A stretch of DNA of 64,000 nucleotides from Sphingomonadales bacterium 12-68-11 (GTDB taxonomy: Bacteria > Pseudomonadota > Alphaproteobacteria > Sphingomonadales > Sphingomonadaceae): the NCBI GenBank assembly GCA_002279825.1, contig NCCV01000005.1:216476-280475 (forward strand), read 5' to 3'. Both the position numbers and the translations under genes were made by a program. Shown here one piece after another: positions 1 through 7,592 of the stretch. The notes below the pieces were generated by a model. That model was not told the origin of the DNA and did no database searches. It saw nothing but the letters and a program-made list of their open reading frames with translations. Positions within the stretch are counted from its first letter, which is position 1; the number at the start of each line of letters is the position of its first letter.

Positions 1-78
1 GTCGATGCGGACAGCACCCAGCTACCGACGCCCGAAAGCGGCCACGACGACGGCTCGCTGAAGGCGGTGCAGCCGTGA
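1..78 (+). CDS. 3' end of an upstream gene, probably 2-oxoacid:ferredoxin oxidoreductase alpha subunit
   Basis: An open frame enters from the left edge and ends at a TGA at 76-78, giving 25 residues that finish in LKAVQP. Only the extreme C-terminus is visible and it holds no diagnostic motif. The identity is inferred from context: the alpha and beta subunits of this two-subunit enzyme are normally adjacent, and the complete beta subunit lies 0.5 kb downstream on the same strand. Confidence 0.5.
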   Translation, partial: VDADSTQLPTPESGHDDGSLKAVQP

Positions 79-110
79 GCGTACTGGTCCGTCTGAGGAG
101 AGGCTAGTTT

Positions 111-566
111 ATGTCGGACAATGCTCTGATTTTCGTGCCGAAGGATCCGCATTGGCAGCCCGCTGCTGACGTTTCTCCGGCGGTCGAACTTGCGAAAAGC
201 GCCTTCCCGCTCGCTGAAAGTGTCTCGGCTCAGGTTCACGATGGCGTCCAGTTCATTCACCAAGGTGAGAACTTCGAGGACGTATCCTGTCCGCTTTGCC
301 AAGGTTCTCTCATGGAGCAGTTCGGCGACATCATGGATGCGGCCTTCGATCCGGGTAGTGGATCGTTTGCGGAGCTGGCATTTGTGACGCCATGCTGCGG
401 CCAATCGGCGAAATTGAACGAGCTTGAGTTCGAGAGACCTGCCGCCTTTGGCAGCTTCGAACTCGAGGTTTTCAATCCCGAGGCGGGTGACCTTCCCGAC
501 GGCTTTATTCCTTCGCTCGAACAGGCGCTCGGCACGCAAATCACCACTGTATGGCGCCACATCTAG
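111..566 (+). CDS. Small hypothetical protein with paired Cys motifs, between the oxidoreductase subunits
   Basis: The 151-residue protein has a CPLC motif near residues 60-63 and a CC pair near 94-95, which together could bind a metal such as zinc. No signal peptide or membrane segment is visible. The ATG at 111 follows a GAGGAG ribosome site about ten bases upstream. It sits 32 bases after the upstream stop and 19 bases before the beta-subunit gene, so it is probably co-transcribed with both. Its codons look less GC-rich than those of korB, which suggests a later insertion into the operon. I do not recognise the family. It could be a cargo or immunity-type protein or an accessory factor, but nothing in the sequence decides this. 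Confidence 0.6.
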   Translation: MSDNALIFVPKDPHWQPAADVSPAVELAKSAFPLAESVSAQVHDGVQFIHQGENFEDVSCPLCQGSLMEQFGDIMDAAFDPGSGSFAELAFVTPCCGQSAKLNELEFERPAAFGSFELEVFNPEAGDLPDGFIPSLEQALGTQITTVWRHI

Positions 567-585
567 TATCCTGAGAGTTCGCCCA

Positions 586-1620
586 ATGAACGACATGACC
601 CCCATCCAGACCACGCTCAAGGACTGGGAGACCGACCAAGAGGTCCGCTGGTGTCCCGGCTGCGGGGACTATGCGATCCTCAAGGCCGTGCAGCGCACGC
701 TGCCGCAGCTCGGCGCCGATCCGGCCAATACGGTGTTCGTCAGCGGCATCGGCTGCTCGAGCCGGTTCCCGTACTATGTCGAGAGCTACGGCTTCCACAC
801 CATCCACGGCCGCGCGCCGGCGTTCGCGACCGGGATCAAGCTGGCCAATCCCGCGCTCGACGTGTGGCTGGTGACCGGCGACGGTGACGGGCTGTCGATC
901 GGCGGCAATCACCTGATGCACGTGCTGCGGCGGAACGTGAACCTGCAGATCCTGCTGTTCAACAACGAGATCTACGGCCTCACCAAGGGCCAGTACTCGC
1001 CGACCAGCCGGATCGGCACCACCACGCCTTCGACCCCGCAAGGCTCGGTCGATCGCCCCGCCAATCCCTGCGCCTTCGCGCTCGGTGCGGGTGCGCGGTT
1101 CGTGGCGCGCGGGTTCGACGTGTCGAAGAACCTGCCTGAGGTGCTCAAGGCGGCTTACGCACATCAGGGCGCGGCGTTCATCGAGATCTTCCAGAACTGC
1201 GTTGTTTACAACAAGGACGTGTTCAACGACTTCGCGCAGCCCAAGGGCGCCGACGACCGCCAGCTGTGGCTCGAGGACGGGCAGCCGATGCTGTTCGCGG
1301 GCGGCACCAAGGGCATCGCGCTCGACCGCGACCTGCTTGAGCTGAAGGTCGTTGACGTGGCCGGCGGCGACTGGGAAGCCGCCGGGGTGATCGTCCACAA
1401 CGCCCGCAACCGCTCGATCGCGCACATGCTGGTCGAGGCGCCGTTCGGCCCATTCCCGATGGCGCTCGGCGTGATCTACGACGATCCGCGCCCGACCTTC
1501 GAAGGCGCGGTGACCGAGCAGAACGCCCAGGCCAGCGCAGGCCGCGAGCCCAACCTCGCCAAGCTGCTAGCCAAGGGGCAGACCTGGACGGTGACGGGAA
1601 CCGCGGCCGATCCTGTCTGA
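586..1620 (+). CDS. korB: 2-oxoacid (2-oxoglutarate):ferredoxin oxidoreductase subunit beta
   Basis: This 344-residue subunit carries thiamine diphosphate and a [4Fe-4S] cluster. With the alpha subunit it oxidatively decarboxylates a 2-oxoacid to acyl-CoA and reduces ferredoxin in the cytoplasm. Visible motifs are CPGCGD (residues 23-28), a third conserved Cys in GIGCSSRFP near 58, and the ThDP/Mg motif GDGDGLSIGGNH near 98-109, followed by NNEIYGLTKGQ. The open frame extends upstream to 424 over the preceding gene. The ATG at 586 begins MNDMTPIQTT just before the conserved N-terminus and is the likely start. 2-Oxoglutarate is the usual substrate of this subtype, but that is inferred. Confidence 0.9.
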   Translation: MNDMTPIQTTLKDWETDQEVRWCPGCGDYAILKAVQRTLPQLGADPANTVFVSGIGCSSRFPYYVESYGFHTIHGRAPAFATGIKLANPALDVWLVTGDGDGLSIGGNHLMHVLRRNVNLQILLFNNEIYGLTKGQYSPTSRIGTTTPSTPQGSVDRPANPCAFALGAGARFVARGFDVSKNLPEVLKAAYAHQGAAFIEIFQNCVVYNKDVFNDFAQPKGADDRQLWLEDGQPMLFAGGTKGIALDRDLLELKVVDVAGGDWEAAGVIVHNARNRSIAHMLVEAPFGPFPMALGVIYDDPRPTFEGAVTEQNAQASAGREPNLAKLLAKGQTWTVTGTAADPV

Positions 1621-1744
1621 CGTCCGATAAACCGCTGTCCTACCAGGCCTCGCTCGTGCCACGATGACGGCATGAACGGGACGACGGACAGCGGAATCGG
1701 ATCGAGGGCGCGCTCAACGCGGCGGGGCAAGGCGACACTCTCTG

Positions 1745-1762
1745 GACACTGTCACAAGTGTC
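1745..1762. promoter_or_regulatory. Short inverted repeat upstream of the YdjM-type gene
   Basis: Six-base arms GACACT (1745-1750) and AGTGTC (1757-1762) are separated by six bases. They lie 35 bases before the GTG start at 1798 in an otherwise featureless 177-bp intergenic region. The position suits an operator or promoter-overlapping site. No regulator can be named. Confidence 0.25.
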
Positions 1763-1797
1763 AACACCCCCCTCTCGCGGCTTCGGTGCGCTGAGCG

Positions 1798-2697
1798 GTG
1801 GACAACCTCACTCATAGCTTTGTCGGCGCGCTGATCGGGCAGGCGGGGCTCAAGCGCCGTACCGGCCTCGCCATGCCCGCGCTGATCATTGGCGCGAACA
1901 TCCCCGATATCGATGCGACCTGCACGATCTACGGCATCGAGAGCTTGGCGATGCGCCGCGGGCTGACGCACGGACCGATCGCCTGGGTGCTGTTGCCGCT
2001 GGTGCTGGCGGGGCTGCTCTACGGCTGGGACCACTTGCAGGCACGCCGGGGCAAGCGGCCGGAGGGGCGGCTGCCGGTGCATTTCGGCTGGCTCTACGCG
2101 CTGTCCCTGATTGGCTGCCTTACGCATCCGGGGCTCGACTGGATGAACTCCTACGGCATCCGCCTGCTCGAACCGTTCTCCAGCGAATGGTTCTACGGCG
2201 ACGTGCTGTTTATCATCGACCTCTGGTTGTGGCTGGGGCTCGGCTTCGCGACCTGGCTGTCGCTGCGGCGCGAGAAGCGCGGCGGTGAGTGGCAAAGGCC
2301 TGCCCGGATCGGGCTGGCCGGCGCGCTGGCCTACATCGGCCTCAACGCCGCGATCACCTGGCGCGCGGAAGCGCGCGCCGTGGCCAGTGCGCCTTACCCC
2401 GCGGTCGCCATCGCCAACGAGGTTCCGGTCGCATTCTGGCGCCGCGAGCTGGTGACCGGTCAAGGTGATGGGCTCTGGCAGACGTCCGTGGGCCAGGTGG
2501 GCGACCTGCCGCTCGATCGCTGCGATCTCGCCGCCGCGCGCGACGCCGACCCGCGCGTCGATGCCTTCCTGTTCTGGTCGCGCGCCCCGTTCGTCGAGCG
2601 CGCCGGAGAAGGCTGGCTGCTGCGCGACGCGCGTTTTGCGGCGTCGCTCGGCACCGGCCGATTCAGTGTTCAACTGCCGCCCGATACTTGCCGCTAG
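1798..2697 (+). CDS. YdjM-type membrane-bound metal-dependent hydrolase family protein
   Basis: The 299-residue product starts with MDNLTHSFVGALIGQAGLKRR, the family's characteristic N-terminus, from a GTG codon. It has several hydrophobic segments (about residues 60-80, 100-115, 135-155 and 175-190) with conserved polar residues such as D in NIPDID, H in THG and H in THPGLD. These fit the LexA-regulated inner-membrane hydrolase family (DUF457). The catalytic activity of the family is not established. The C-terminal 100 residues are soluble. The next gene begins within about 25 bases of the stop, so the two are likely co-transcribed. Confidence 0.85.
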   Translation: MDNLTHSFVGALIGQAGLKRRTGLAMPALIIGANIPDIDATCTIYGIESLAMRRGLTHGPIAWVLLPLVLAGLLYGWDHLQARRGKRPEGRLPVHFGWLYALSLIGCLTHPGLDWMNSYGIRLLEPFSSEWFYGDVLFIIDLWLWLGLGFATWLSLRREKRGGEWQRPARIGLAGALAYIGLNAAITWRAEARAVASAPYPAVAIANEVPVAFWRRELVTGQGDGLWQTSVGQVGDLPLDRCDLAAARDADPRVDAFLFWSRAPFVERAGEGWLLRDARFAASLGTGRFSVQLPPDTCR

Positions 2698-2723
2698 CGC
2701 CGCGCACGGTCCATAACGCGCGC

Positions 2724-3971
2724 ATGGAGGGGAAGAGCGCACCCCGTGGCAGCCTGCTGCTCGCGTCGGGGCAGCGCTTCGGCACCTCGCCGGGCTTGAT
2801 CGCGCGCCTGTTCGCCCCCGGCTTTCGCAAGCTGATCGCGCGCGTCGAGCGGGGCCTCGTGGCCGGCTCGCTCGCCGCGCAACTGCCCGATGGTTCGCAC
2901 CGCAAACTTGGCGGCCGCGCCCCCGGGTTCGCGGCGGACGTCGAGCTGCGCGACTGGCGCGCGCTGATCCGCCTCGCCACCGGCGGCTCGATCGGGTGGT
3001 ATCAAGGCTGGGAAGCGGGTGAATGGACAAGTTCCGACCCGGTCACGCTGTTCGCGCTGTTTGCCGCCAACGCCGCGAGCCTCGGCGACACCGCGCGCGC
3101 GAAAGGCCCGTGGCGGCTCGCGGCGCGCGCCTGGCACCGCTTCAATCGCAACACCAAAGTGCAGGCCGAGCGCAACATCCACGCGCACTACGACCTTGGT
3201 AATGATTTCTACAGCGCCTGGCTCGATCCAACGATGAGCTATTCGAGCGGTTACCGGTTCGGTGCGGAGGGGCTGGAGGCGGCGCAGCGGCACAAGTGGG
3301 ACCGGCTTGCCGAGCGGCTTGGCAGGCCGGCGACCTTGCTCGAGATCGGCTGCGGGTGGGGCGCGCTCGCCGGACACTTTGCCGGGCGCGGGGCGGACGT
3401 CACCGCTATCAGCCTGTCGGACGCGCAACTGGCGTGGGCGCGGGCGCATCAGCCCTCGGTCCAGTTCCGCAAACAGGATTACCGAGATGTCGCGAGCGAT
3501 GCGTCGAGCCGGTTCGACGGCATCGTCAGCGTCGAGATGGTCGAGGCGCTGGGCCGCGAATACTGGCCCGCGTTCATGGACTGCATCGCGCGCAACCTGG
3601 CGCCGGGCGGACGCGCGGCGATCCAGTTCATCGCCATGCGCGACGACCTGTTCGATTCCTATGCCCGCAACACCGACTTCATTCAGGCCTACGTGTTTCC
3701 CGGCGGGCTGCTGATCAAGGCGGCCGAGTTTCGCGCGCTGGCGGAGGCGAGGGGGCTCGCCTGGGAGGACGAGGAGGCGTTTGGGCTCGACTACGCGGAA
3801 ACGCTCAAGGCCTGGCGCGCGCGATTCGACGCGGCTGAGGCCGATGACCGCCTGCCGGCGGGCTTCGACCGGCGGTTCTGCGCGCTGTGGCGCTATTACC
3901 TAATGTATTGCGAGGGCGGCTTCCGCGGCGGCGCGACGACCGTTCGCCAGGTCACCCTGCGCCGAAATTGA
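2724..3971 (+). CDS. cfa: Cyclopropane-fatty-acyl-phospholipid synthase family protein
   Basis: This SAM-dependent enzyme of about 415 residues methylenates, or in some relatives methylates, unsaturated acyl chains of membrane phospholipids. The N-terminal sterol-carrier-like part is followed by the conserved stretch HYDLGNDFYSAWLDPTMSYSSGYR near 155-178 and the SAM motif LEIGCGWGALA near 205. Further on, residues SVEMVEALG and the region around YVFPGG fit the CFA catalytic domain. The frame is open from 2688, overlapping the preceding gene. The ATG at 2724 is preferred because it avoids the overlap, but the start is uncertain. Substrate specificity cannot be read from the sequence. Confidence 0.88.
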   Translation: MEGKSAPRGSLLLASGQRFGTSPGLIARLFAPGFRKLIARVERGLVAGSLAAQLPDGSHRKLGGRAPGFAADVELRDWRALIRLATGGSIGWYQGWEAGEWTSSDPVTLFALFAANAASLGDTARAKGPWRLAARAWHRFNRNTKVQAERNIHAHYDLGNDFYSAWLDPTMSYSSGYRFGAEGLEAAQRHKWDRLAERLGRPATLLEIGCGWGALAGHFAGRGADVTAISLSDAQLAWARAHQPSVQFRKQDYRDVASDASSRFDGIVSVEMVEALGREYWPAFMDCIARNLAPGGRAAIQFIAMRDDLFDSYARNTDFIQAYVFPGGLLIKAAEFRALAEARGLAWEDEEAFGLDYAETLKAWRARFDAAEADDRLPAGFDRRFCALWRYYLMYCEGGFRGGATTVRQVTLRRN

Positions 3972-3978
3972 GCCGCGC

Positions 3979-4326
3979 TCAGCCTTCGGACCGCGCTTCG
4001 CTCCGGTAGCGGGCGAGGATGTTGTCGAGCACGATCGGGCTGAGAAGGTTGGCGAACGCGCAGCCGGTCAGGTTGTTCTCCCACCATACCACTTCGGCCT
4101 GGAGCGATTCGAGCCCCGGCAGCGTGAGCCAGCACACCGAACCCGGATGCATCCGGCTGATCGCGGTCGCCGAAAAGCCTGACAGCGACAGATCGTTCAC
4201 CACCGTCTGAAACGACCGCGCGCCGGAGGCCCGCAACTGCGCGGGGATCACGATCTTGGTCCGCGGCGCACAGCGATCTTCCTGCGCGGCGATCTGGTAA
4301 CGGCGATCGGCGACCGGCAAGCTCAT
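3979..4326 (-). CDS. PilZ-domain protein, probable cyclic-di-GMP receptor
   Basis: The 115-residue protein is essentially a single PilZ domain. An Arg-containing segment (RCAPRTKIVIPAQLR, near 15-30) precedes a beta strand, followed by DLSLSGFSA near 47-55, matching the RxxxR and (D/N)xSxxG signature used to bind cyclic-di-GMP. A TTG further upstream is in frame, but the ATG at 4326 is preceded by GAGGAG at good spacing. It lies tail-to-tail with cfa and just upstream of rmlB, at the edge of the EPS locus. A role in coupling c-di-GMP to polysaccharide output is plausible but inferred. Confidence 0.85.
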   Translation of the reverse strand: MSLPVADRRYQIAAQEDRCAPRTKIVIPAQLRASGARSFQTVVNDLSLSGFSATAISRMHPGSVCWLTLPGLESLQAEVVWWENNLTGCAFANLLSPIVLDNILARYRSEARSEG

Positions 4327-4379
4327 CGCGCCTCTCCTCAAGACCCGTTCGGTATCCCGGAGACTTCGCGGAGTTGGGT

Positions 4380-5477
4380 TTACCCGGGGCTAACCGGGAA
4401 GGTTACCGGGCCCGACACTTCTGCGCAGCCCCGCAGCGGAAGCCACCAATCCGCATTGTTGAGGTACCAATGCACAGTTTCAACCAAGCCGTCCGCAAAA
4501 TCGCGGCGGGCCGAGTATCCGAGTTCTGCTTCGGCCTTGGTGCAGTCGAGGGCATAGTGGCGATCGTGACCAGGCCGGTCGGGAACAAATGTTCTCAGGC
4601 TCGCGGAGGGCAACCCATGTGCAGCCGGGGCCTTCGGGAAGCGCTGCGCCATCTGGGGCGCCGAAGCGAAAGCTTGATCGATCGATGCACAGATCGCGTC
4701 GACCACCAGCAGATTGGGAAGCTTCTGGCCACCGCCGATGTTGTAGGTTTCGCCCGCTCGGCCCAAACAGATTGCAGCATCGATGCCGCGACAGTGGTCT
4801 TCTACATGCAACCAGTCGCGCACGTTCAGCCCGTCACCGTAGATGGGTAGCGGCCTGCCTTCCAGGCCGTTGATCACGAAGAATGGTATCAGCTTTTCCG
4901 GGAATTGATGCGGGCCGTAGTTGTTGGAGCAGATGCTGATCGTCGCCTGAAGATCATACGTCCGGTGGTATGCCTGCACGAGATGATCGGCGCTGGCCTT
5001 CGATGCAGAGTAGGGCGAGCTTGGGCGGTAGGGCGACCGCTCGCTGAAGGGTGGATCGTGCGGTCGCAGCGATCCGAATACTTCATCTGTCGAGATGTGG
5101 TGGAATCGGTGCGGCTGACCGGTGCCATCCGCGATCCACACCCGCCGCGCCGCTTCAAGGAGACTGTGGGTTCCCACGACATTCGTGGATACGAACAAGT
5201 CCGGGTGCGAGATCGAACGATCGACGTGGCTCTCGGCAGCAAAATGAACCAAGGTGTCTATTTCGCGCGCCCGCAGAAGCCGTTCGACCAGCGCTGTGTC
5301 GCGAATGTCGCCGACGATCAGATCGATCCCGCTCAGATCCGCCAGATTGCTACGGTTACCCGCGTAGCTGAGCGCGTCGAGGATGGTAACGCGGTCGGCA
5401 GGGTAGCTGTGACGCCAGTACCGGGCGAAATTTGAGCCGATGAATCCAGCGCCCCCGGTTATCAGCAGTTCCGCCAT
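4380..5477 (-). CDS. rmlB: dTDP-glucose 4,6-dehydratase
   Basis: This extended SDR of 365 residues converts dTDP-glucose to dTDP-4-keto-6-deoxyglucose. It shows the NAD-binding GGAGFIGSNF near residues 7-16, HFAAESHVDRS, STDEVFG (T-D-E catalytic triad part) and YSASK near 158 as the catalytic Tyr/Lys. SNNYGPHQFPEKLIP and the ENYNIGG-like region fit RmlB. The open frame extends to 5534, but the ATG at 5477 directly precedes the Rossmann strand. The usual partners rmlA, rmlC and rmlD are not in this window, so the dTDP-sugar made here either uses genes elsewhere or feeds a different branch such as C-methylation. Confidence 0.93.
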   Translation of the reverse strand: MAELLITGGAGFIGSNFARYWRHSYPADRVTILDALSYAGNRSNLADLSGIDLIVGDIRDTALVERLLRAREIDTLVHFAAESHVDRSISHPDLFVSTNVVGTHSLLEAARRVWIADGTGQPHRFHHISTDEVFGSLRPHDPPFSERSPYRPSSPYSASKASADHLVQAYHRTYDLQATISICSNNYGPHQFPEKLIPFFVINGLEGRPLPIYGDGLNVRDWLHVEDHCRGIDAAICLGRAGETYNIGGGQKLPNLLVVDAICASIDQAFASAPQMAQRFPKAPAAHGLPSASLRTFVPDRPGHDRHYALDCTKAEAELGYSARRDFADGLVETVHWYLNNADWWLPLRGCAEVSGPVTFPVSPG

Positions 5478-5539
5478 GCAAGAGCCATACTTGAGCCGCC
5501 GAGCGTGAGGCAAGCGAGACGAGACTGTCCACAACGTGC

Positions 5540-5555
5540 CGCCGCTTCAGCGGCG
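5540..5555 (-). terminator. Possible short hairpin terminator
   Basis: Perfect six-base arms CGCCGC and GCGGCG flank a TTCA loop, 27 bases downstream of the stop of the lipoprotein gene on the minus strand and before rmlB. There is no T-run, so an intrinsic terminator is only tentative. Confidence 0.3.
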
Positions 5556-5581
5556 ACGGCGCCTTCAAGATACGACCTGGG

Positions 5582-6058
5582 CTATGACTGGCCGCCATTC
5601 TGCAGACGCTGGACGCAGCCGATCGCCAATTGCGCCTTGGCGCGGCCTTCCGGAATGCTGGATGCCTTCGTCGCCTGGTCGCGTTCTATCTCGACCGGGG
5701 ACTTGCCCCGACCCAGCCCCAGGTCGCGGGCTCGCTCAGCGAAGAAGTCTCGCGCGAGCGCGACAGCTTGCTGCTGATCGGGCTGGAGGCCGCCACGCTG
5801 CTCGAGCGCTTCGGCCATATAGTTGATCGCGACATTGCAGAGCAGCGCTTGTTCATAGGGGCTATCGGCGGCGTCGAGCAGCTGGCTGTTGCCGACCGAA
5901 AGCGCTCTCGCAACCCTTTTGTCTTCGGCGCTGAACGGTCCTGGCGCAGCGGACGCCAAATCGTTCGCCGTGCTTTCCTGCGCGCTCGGTGAGCAGCTCA
6001 CCATCAGTATAGCCACTGCTAATGCAATGAAAAGACGGGTCGATGAACGGCCTGACAT
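5582..6058 (-). CDS. Putative lipoprotein of unknown function
   Basis: The product of about 158 residues from the ATG at 6058 starts MSGRSSTRLFIALAVAILMVSC, a lipoprotein-type signal with a Cys acceptor near residue 22. The rest is soluble, rich in Ala, Gln and Glu, and probably helical. The open frame continues upstream to 6094, but that adds a non-typical extension before the signal. It lies between rmlB and the divergent ligase-like gene, so it may belong to the EPS envelope apparatus. I do not recognise the family. Confidence 0.65.
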   Translation of the reverse strand: MSGRSSTRLFIALAVAILMVSCSPSAQESTANDLASAAPGPFSAEDKRVARALSVGNSQLLDAADSPYEQALLCNVAINYMAEALEQRGGLQPDQQQAVALARDFFAERARDLGLGRGKSPVEIERDQATKASSIPEGRAKAQLAIGCVQRLQNGGQS

Positions 6059-6119
6059 GGCGCTGCTCTTATGCCATGTCCGACCTTGCTCCAAGTGAAT
6101 AGTCCGTTAAACGGCTCCG

Positions 6120-7481
6120 ATGGTTCGCACCCCCCAACCATCCGTCCGATCTCCGCAAGTAGCGTCATTCTGGTTGCTAGCGGCCAGTCTGGTAGTCCTA
6201 TGTTTCGCCGGAGGTGCCTCTCGTGCCGACGTACCGGCGCAAGCCGTCGTCCGCTTCTTCGCTTGGTTCATTTTAAGCGGCATGATCCTCGCCGGCCTTC
6301 CTTTCCAGTGGCGGAAGGTGCGACCGGTGGCCCTGCTGCTGACTGGTGCAATCGTCTTAGTGGCGCTGCAGTTGGTCCCGCTGCCGCCTTTTATCTGGAC
6401 CGCGCTTCCCGGCAGGGATCTGTTCGTCGAGGCTGCAGCTGCCATGGGCCAACCGCAGCCTTGGAGGCCGCTGTCGCTCTCGCCCGGTGCGACCTGGAAT
6501 GCGCTCGGTTCGCTGATCGTGCCCGTGGCCGCACTCGCGCTGGCCGCGAACCTGGATACCCAACGGCATTGGCGCATTTTGGCATGGCTCATTGTTCTCG
6601 TGATGGCGGGGGCGATGCTCGGCATGCTCCAGTTCTCCGGCGCCCGGTATGACAATCCGTTGACCAATGACATTCGCGGCCTGGTGAGCGGGAGCTTTGC
6701 CAACCGCAATCATTTTGCCCTGTTCGTTGCGATTGGCTGCCTGCTCATACCGGCGTGGGCGTTCCACGAGGACCGCAACGTGCGCTGGAAGGTTCTTGCC
6801 GCGACTGGCGTACTGGCCGTGATGGTGCTCCTGCTCCTCGCGATCGGCTCCCGCATGGGAATGGTAGTGGGCGTCCTCGGCTTGATGCTCGGTGCCGGTG
6901 CGGTGCAGGGTTCGATCCGCCGGGCAAGCAGGCAACTGCCCGCCAAGATGATTGCCTTGCTTGCGCTCAGCGCTGCTGCGCTCGTTGTCCTCGGAGTCGT
7001 GCTGAGCATCAGTCTGGACCGCGCAGTGTCGCTGGACCGAGCATTGAGCCTAGAGGCAAGCGAGGACTTGCGTGCGCGGTTTGTGCCCGTTACGCTCGAC
7101 TTGGCCGTCCGGTACTTTCCCGCTGGGTCTGGGTTCGGGGCGTTCGATCCGGTATTCCGGGCAGGCGAACCCGACGATCTTTTGCAGATCACCTATGCCA
7201 ACCATGCCCACAACGATTGGGCCGAACTCGCGCTCGATGGCGGCCTTCTGGGCATACTGCTCGGGATCGCAGCGATCGTCTGGTGGCTGCGCGCGAGCTA
7301 CCGCGCTTGGCGGAACACCGCATCCGGGAACACGTTACCCCGGCTTGGATCAGCTATGATATTGCTTGTCATGGTTGCCAGCCTAACCGACTATCCCGCC
7401 CGCACGCCAATGATCATGGCCTTACTGGCAATCGGAGCGGTCTGGCTAAACGAAGGAAGTCTTGTCAGGAAGTCCAGCTAA
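6120..7481 (+). CDS. O-antigen ligase / Wzy-like polysaccharide membrane protein
   Basis: This 453-residue integral membrane protein has about ten to twelve hydrophobic segments. It has a large periplasmic loop carrying NHAHNDWAELALDGGLLG near 362-380, the loop motif typical of the O-antigen ligase/polymerase (WaaL/Wzy_C) superfamily, and GSRMGM near 243. Such proteins join or polymerise undecaprenyl-linked glycans at the periplasmic face. It lies directly before the chain-length regulator/kinase, which suits an EPS polymerase. A second candidate polymerase is at 12956-14098, and sequence alone does not say which one polymerises. Confidence 0.85.
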   Translation: MVRTPQPSVRSPQVASFWLLAASLVVLCFAGGASRADVPAQAVVRFFAWFILSGMILAGLPFQWRKVRPVALLLTGAIVLVALQLVPLPPFIWTALPGRDLFVEAAAAMGQPQPWRPLSLSPGATWNALGSLIVPVAALALAANLDTQRHWRILAWLIVLVMAGAMLGMLQFSGARYDNPLTNDIRGLVSGSFANRNHFALFVAIGCLLIPAWAFHEDRNVRWKVLAATGVLAVMVLLLLAIGSRMGMVVGVLGLMLGAGAVQGSIRRASRQLPAKMIALLALSAAALVVLGVVLSISLDRAVSLDRALSLEASEDLRARFVPVTLDLAVRYFPAGSGFGAFDPVFRAGEPDDLLQITYANHAHNDWAELALDGGLLGILLGIAAIVWWLRASYRAWRNTASGNTLPRLGSAMILLVMVASLTDYPARTPMIMALLAIGAVWLNEGSLVRKSS

Positions 7482-7592
7482 GCCTTATGGGACCGCACTT
7501 GGATGGCCAGGGCATTTAGGCGGGCCTGTCGCGCGATCTTCGGTCGATCCCCTCCCTAGCCAGTTCTCACTTGCAAAAAATCGATAGGACGT

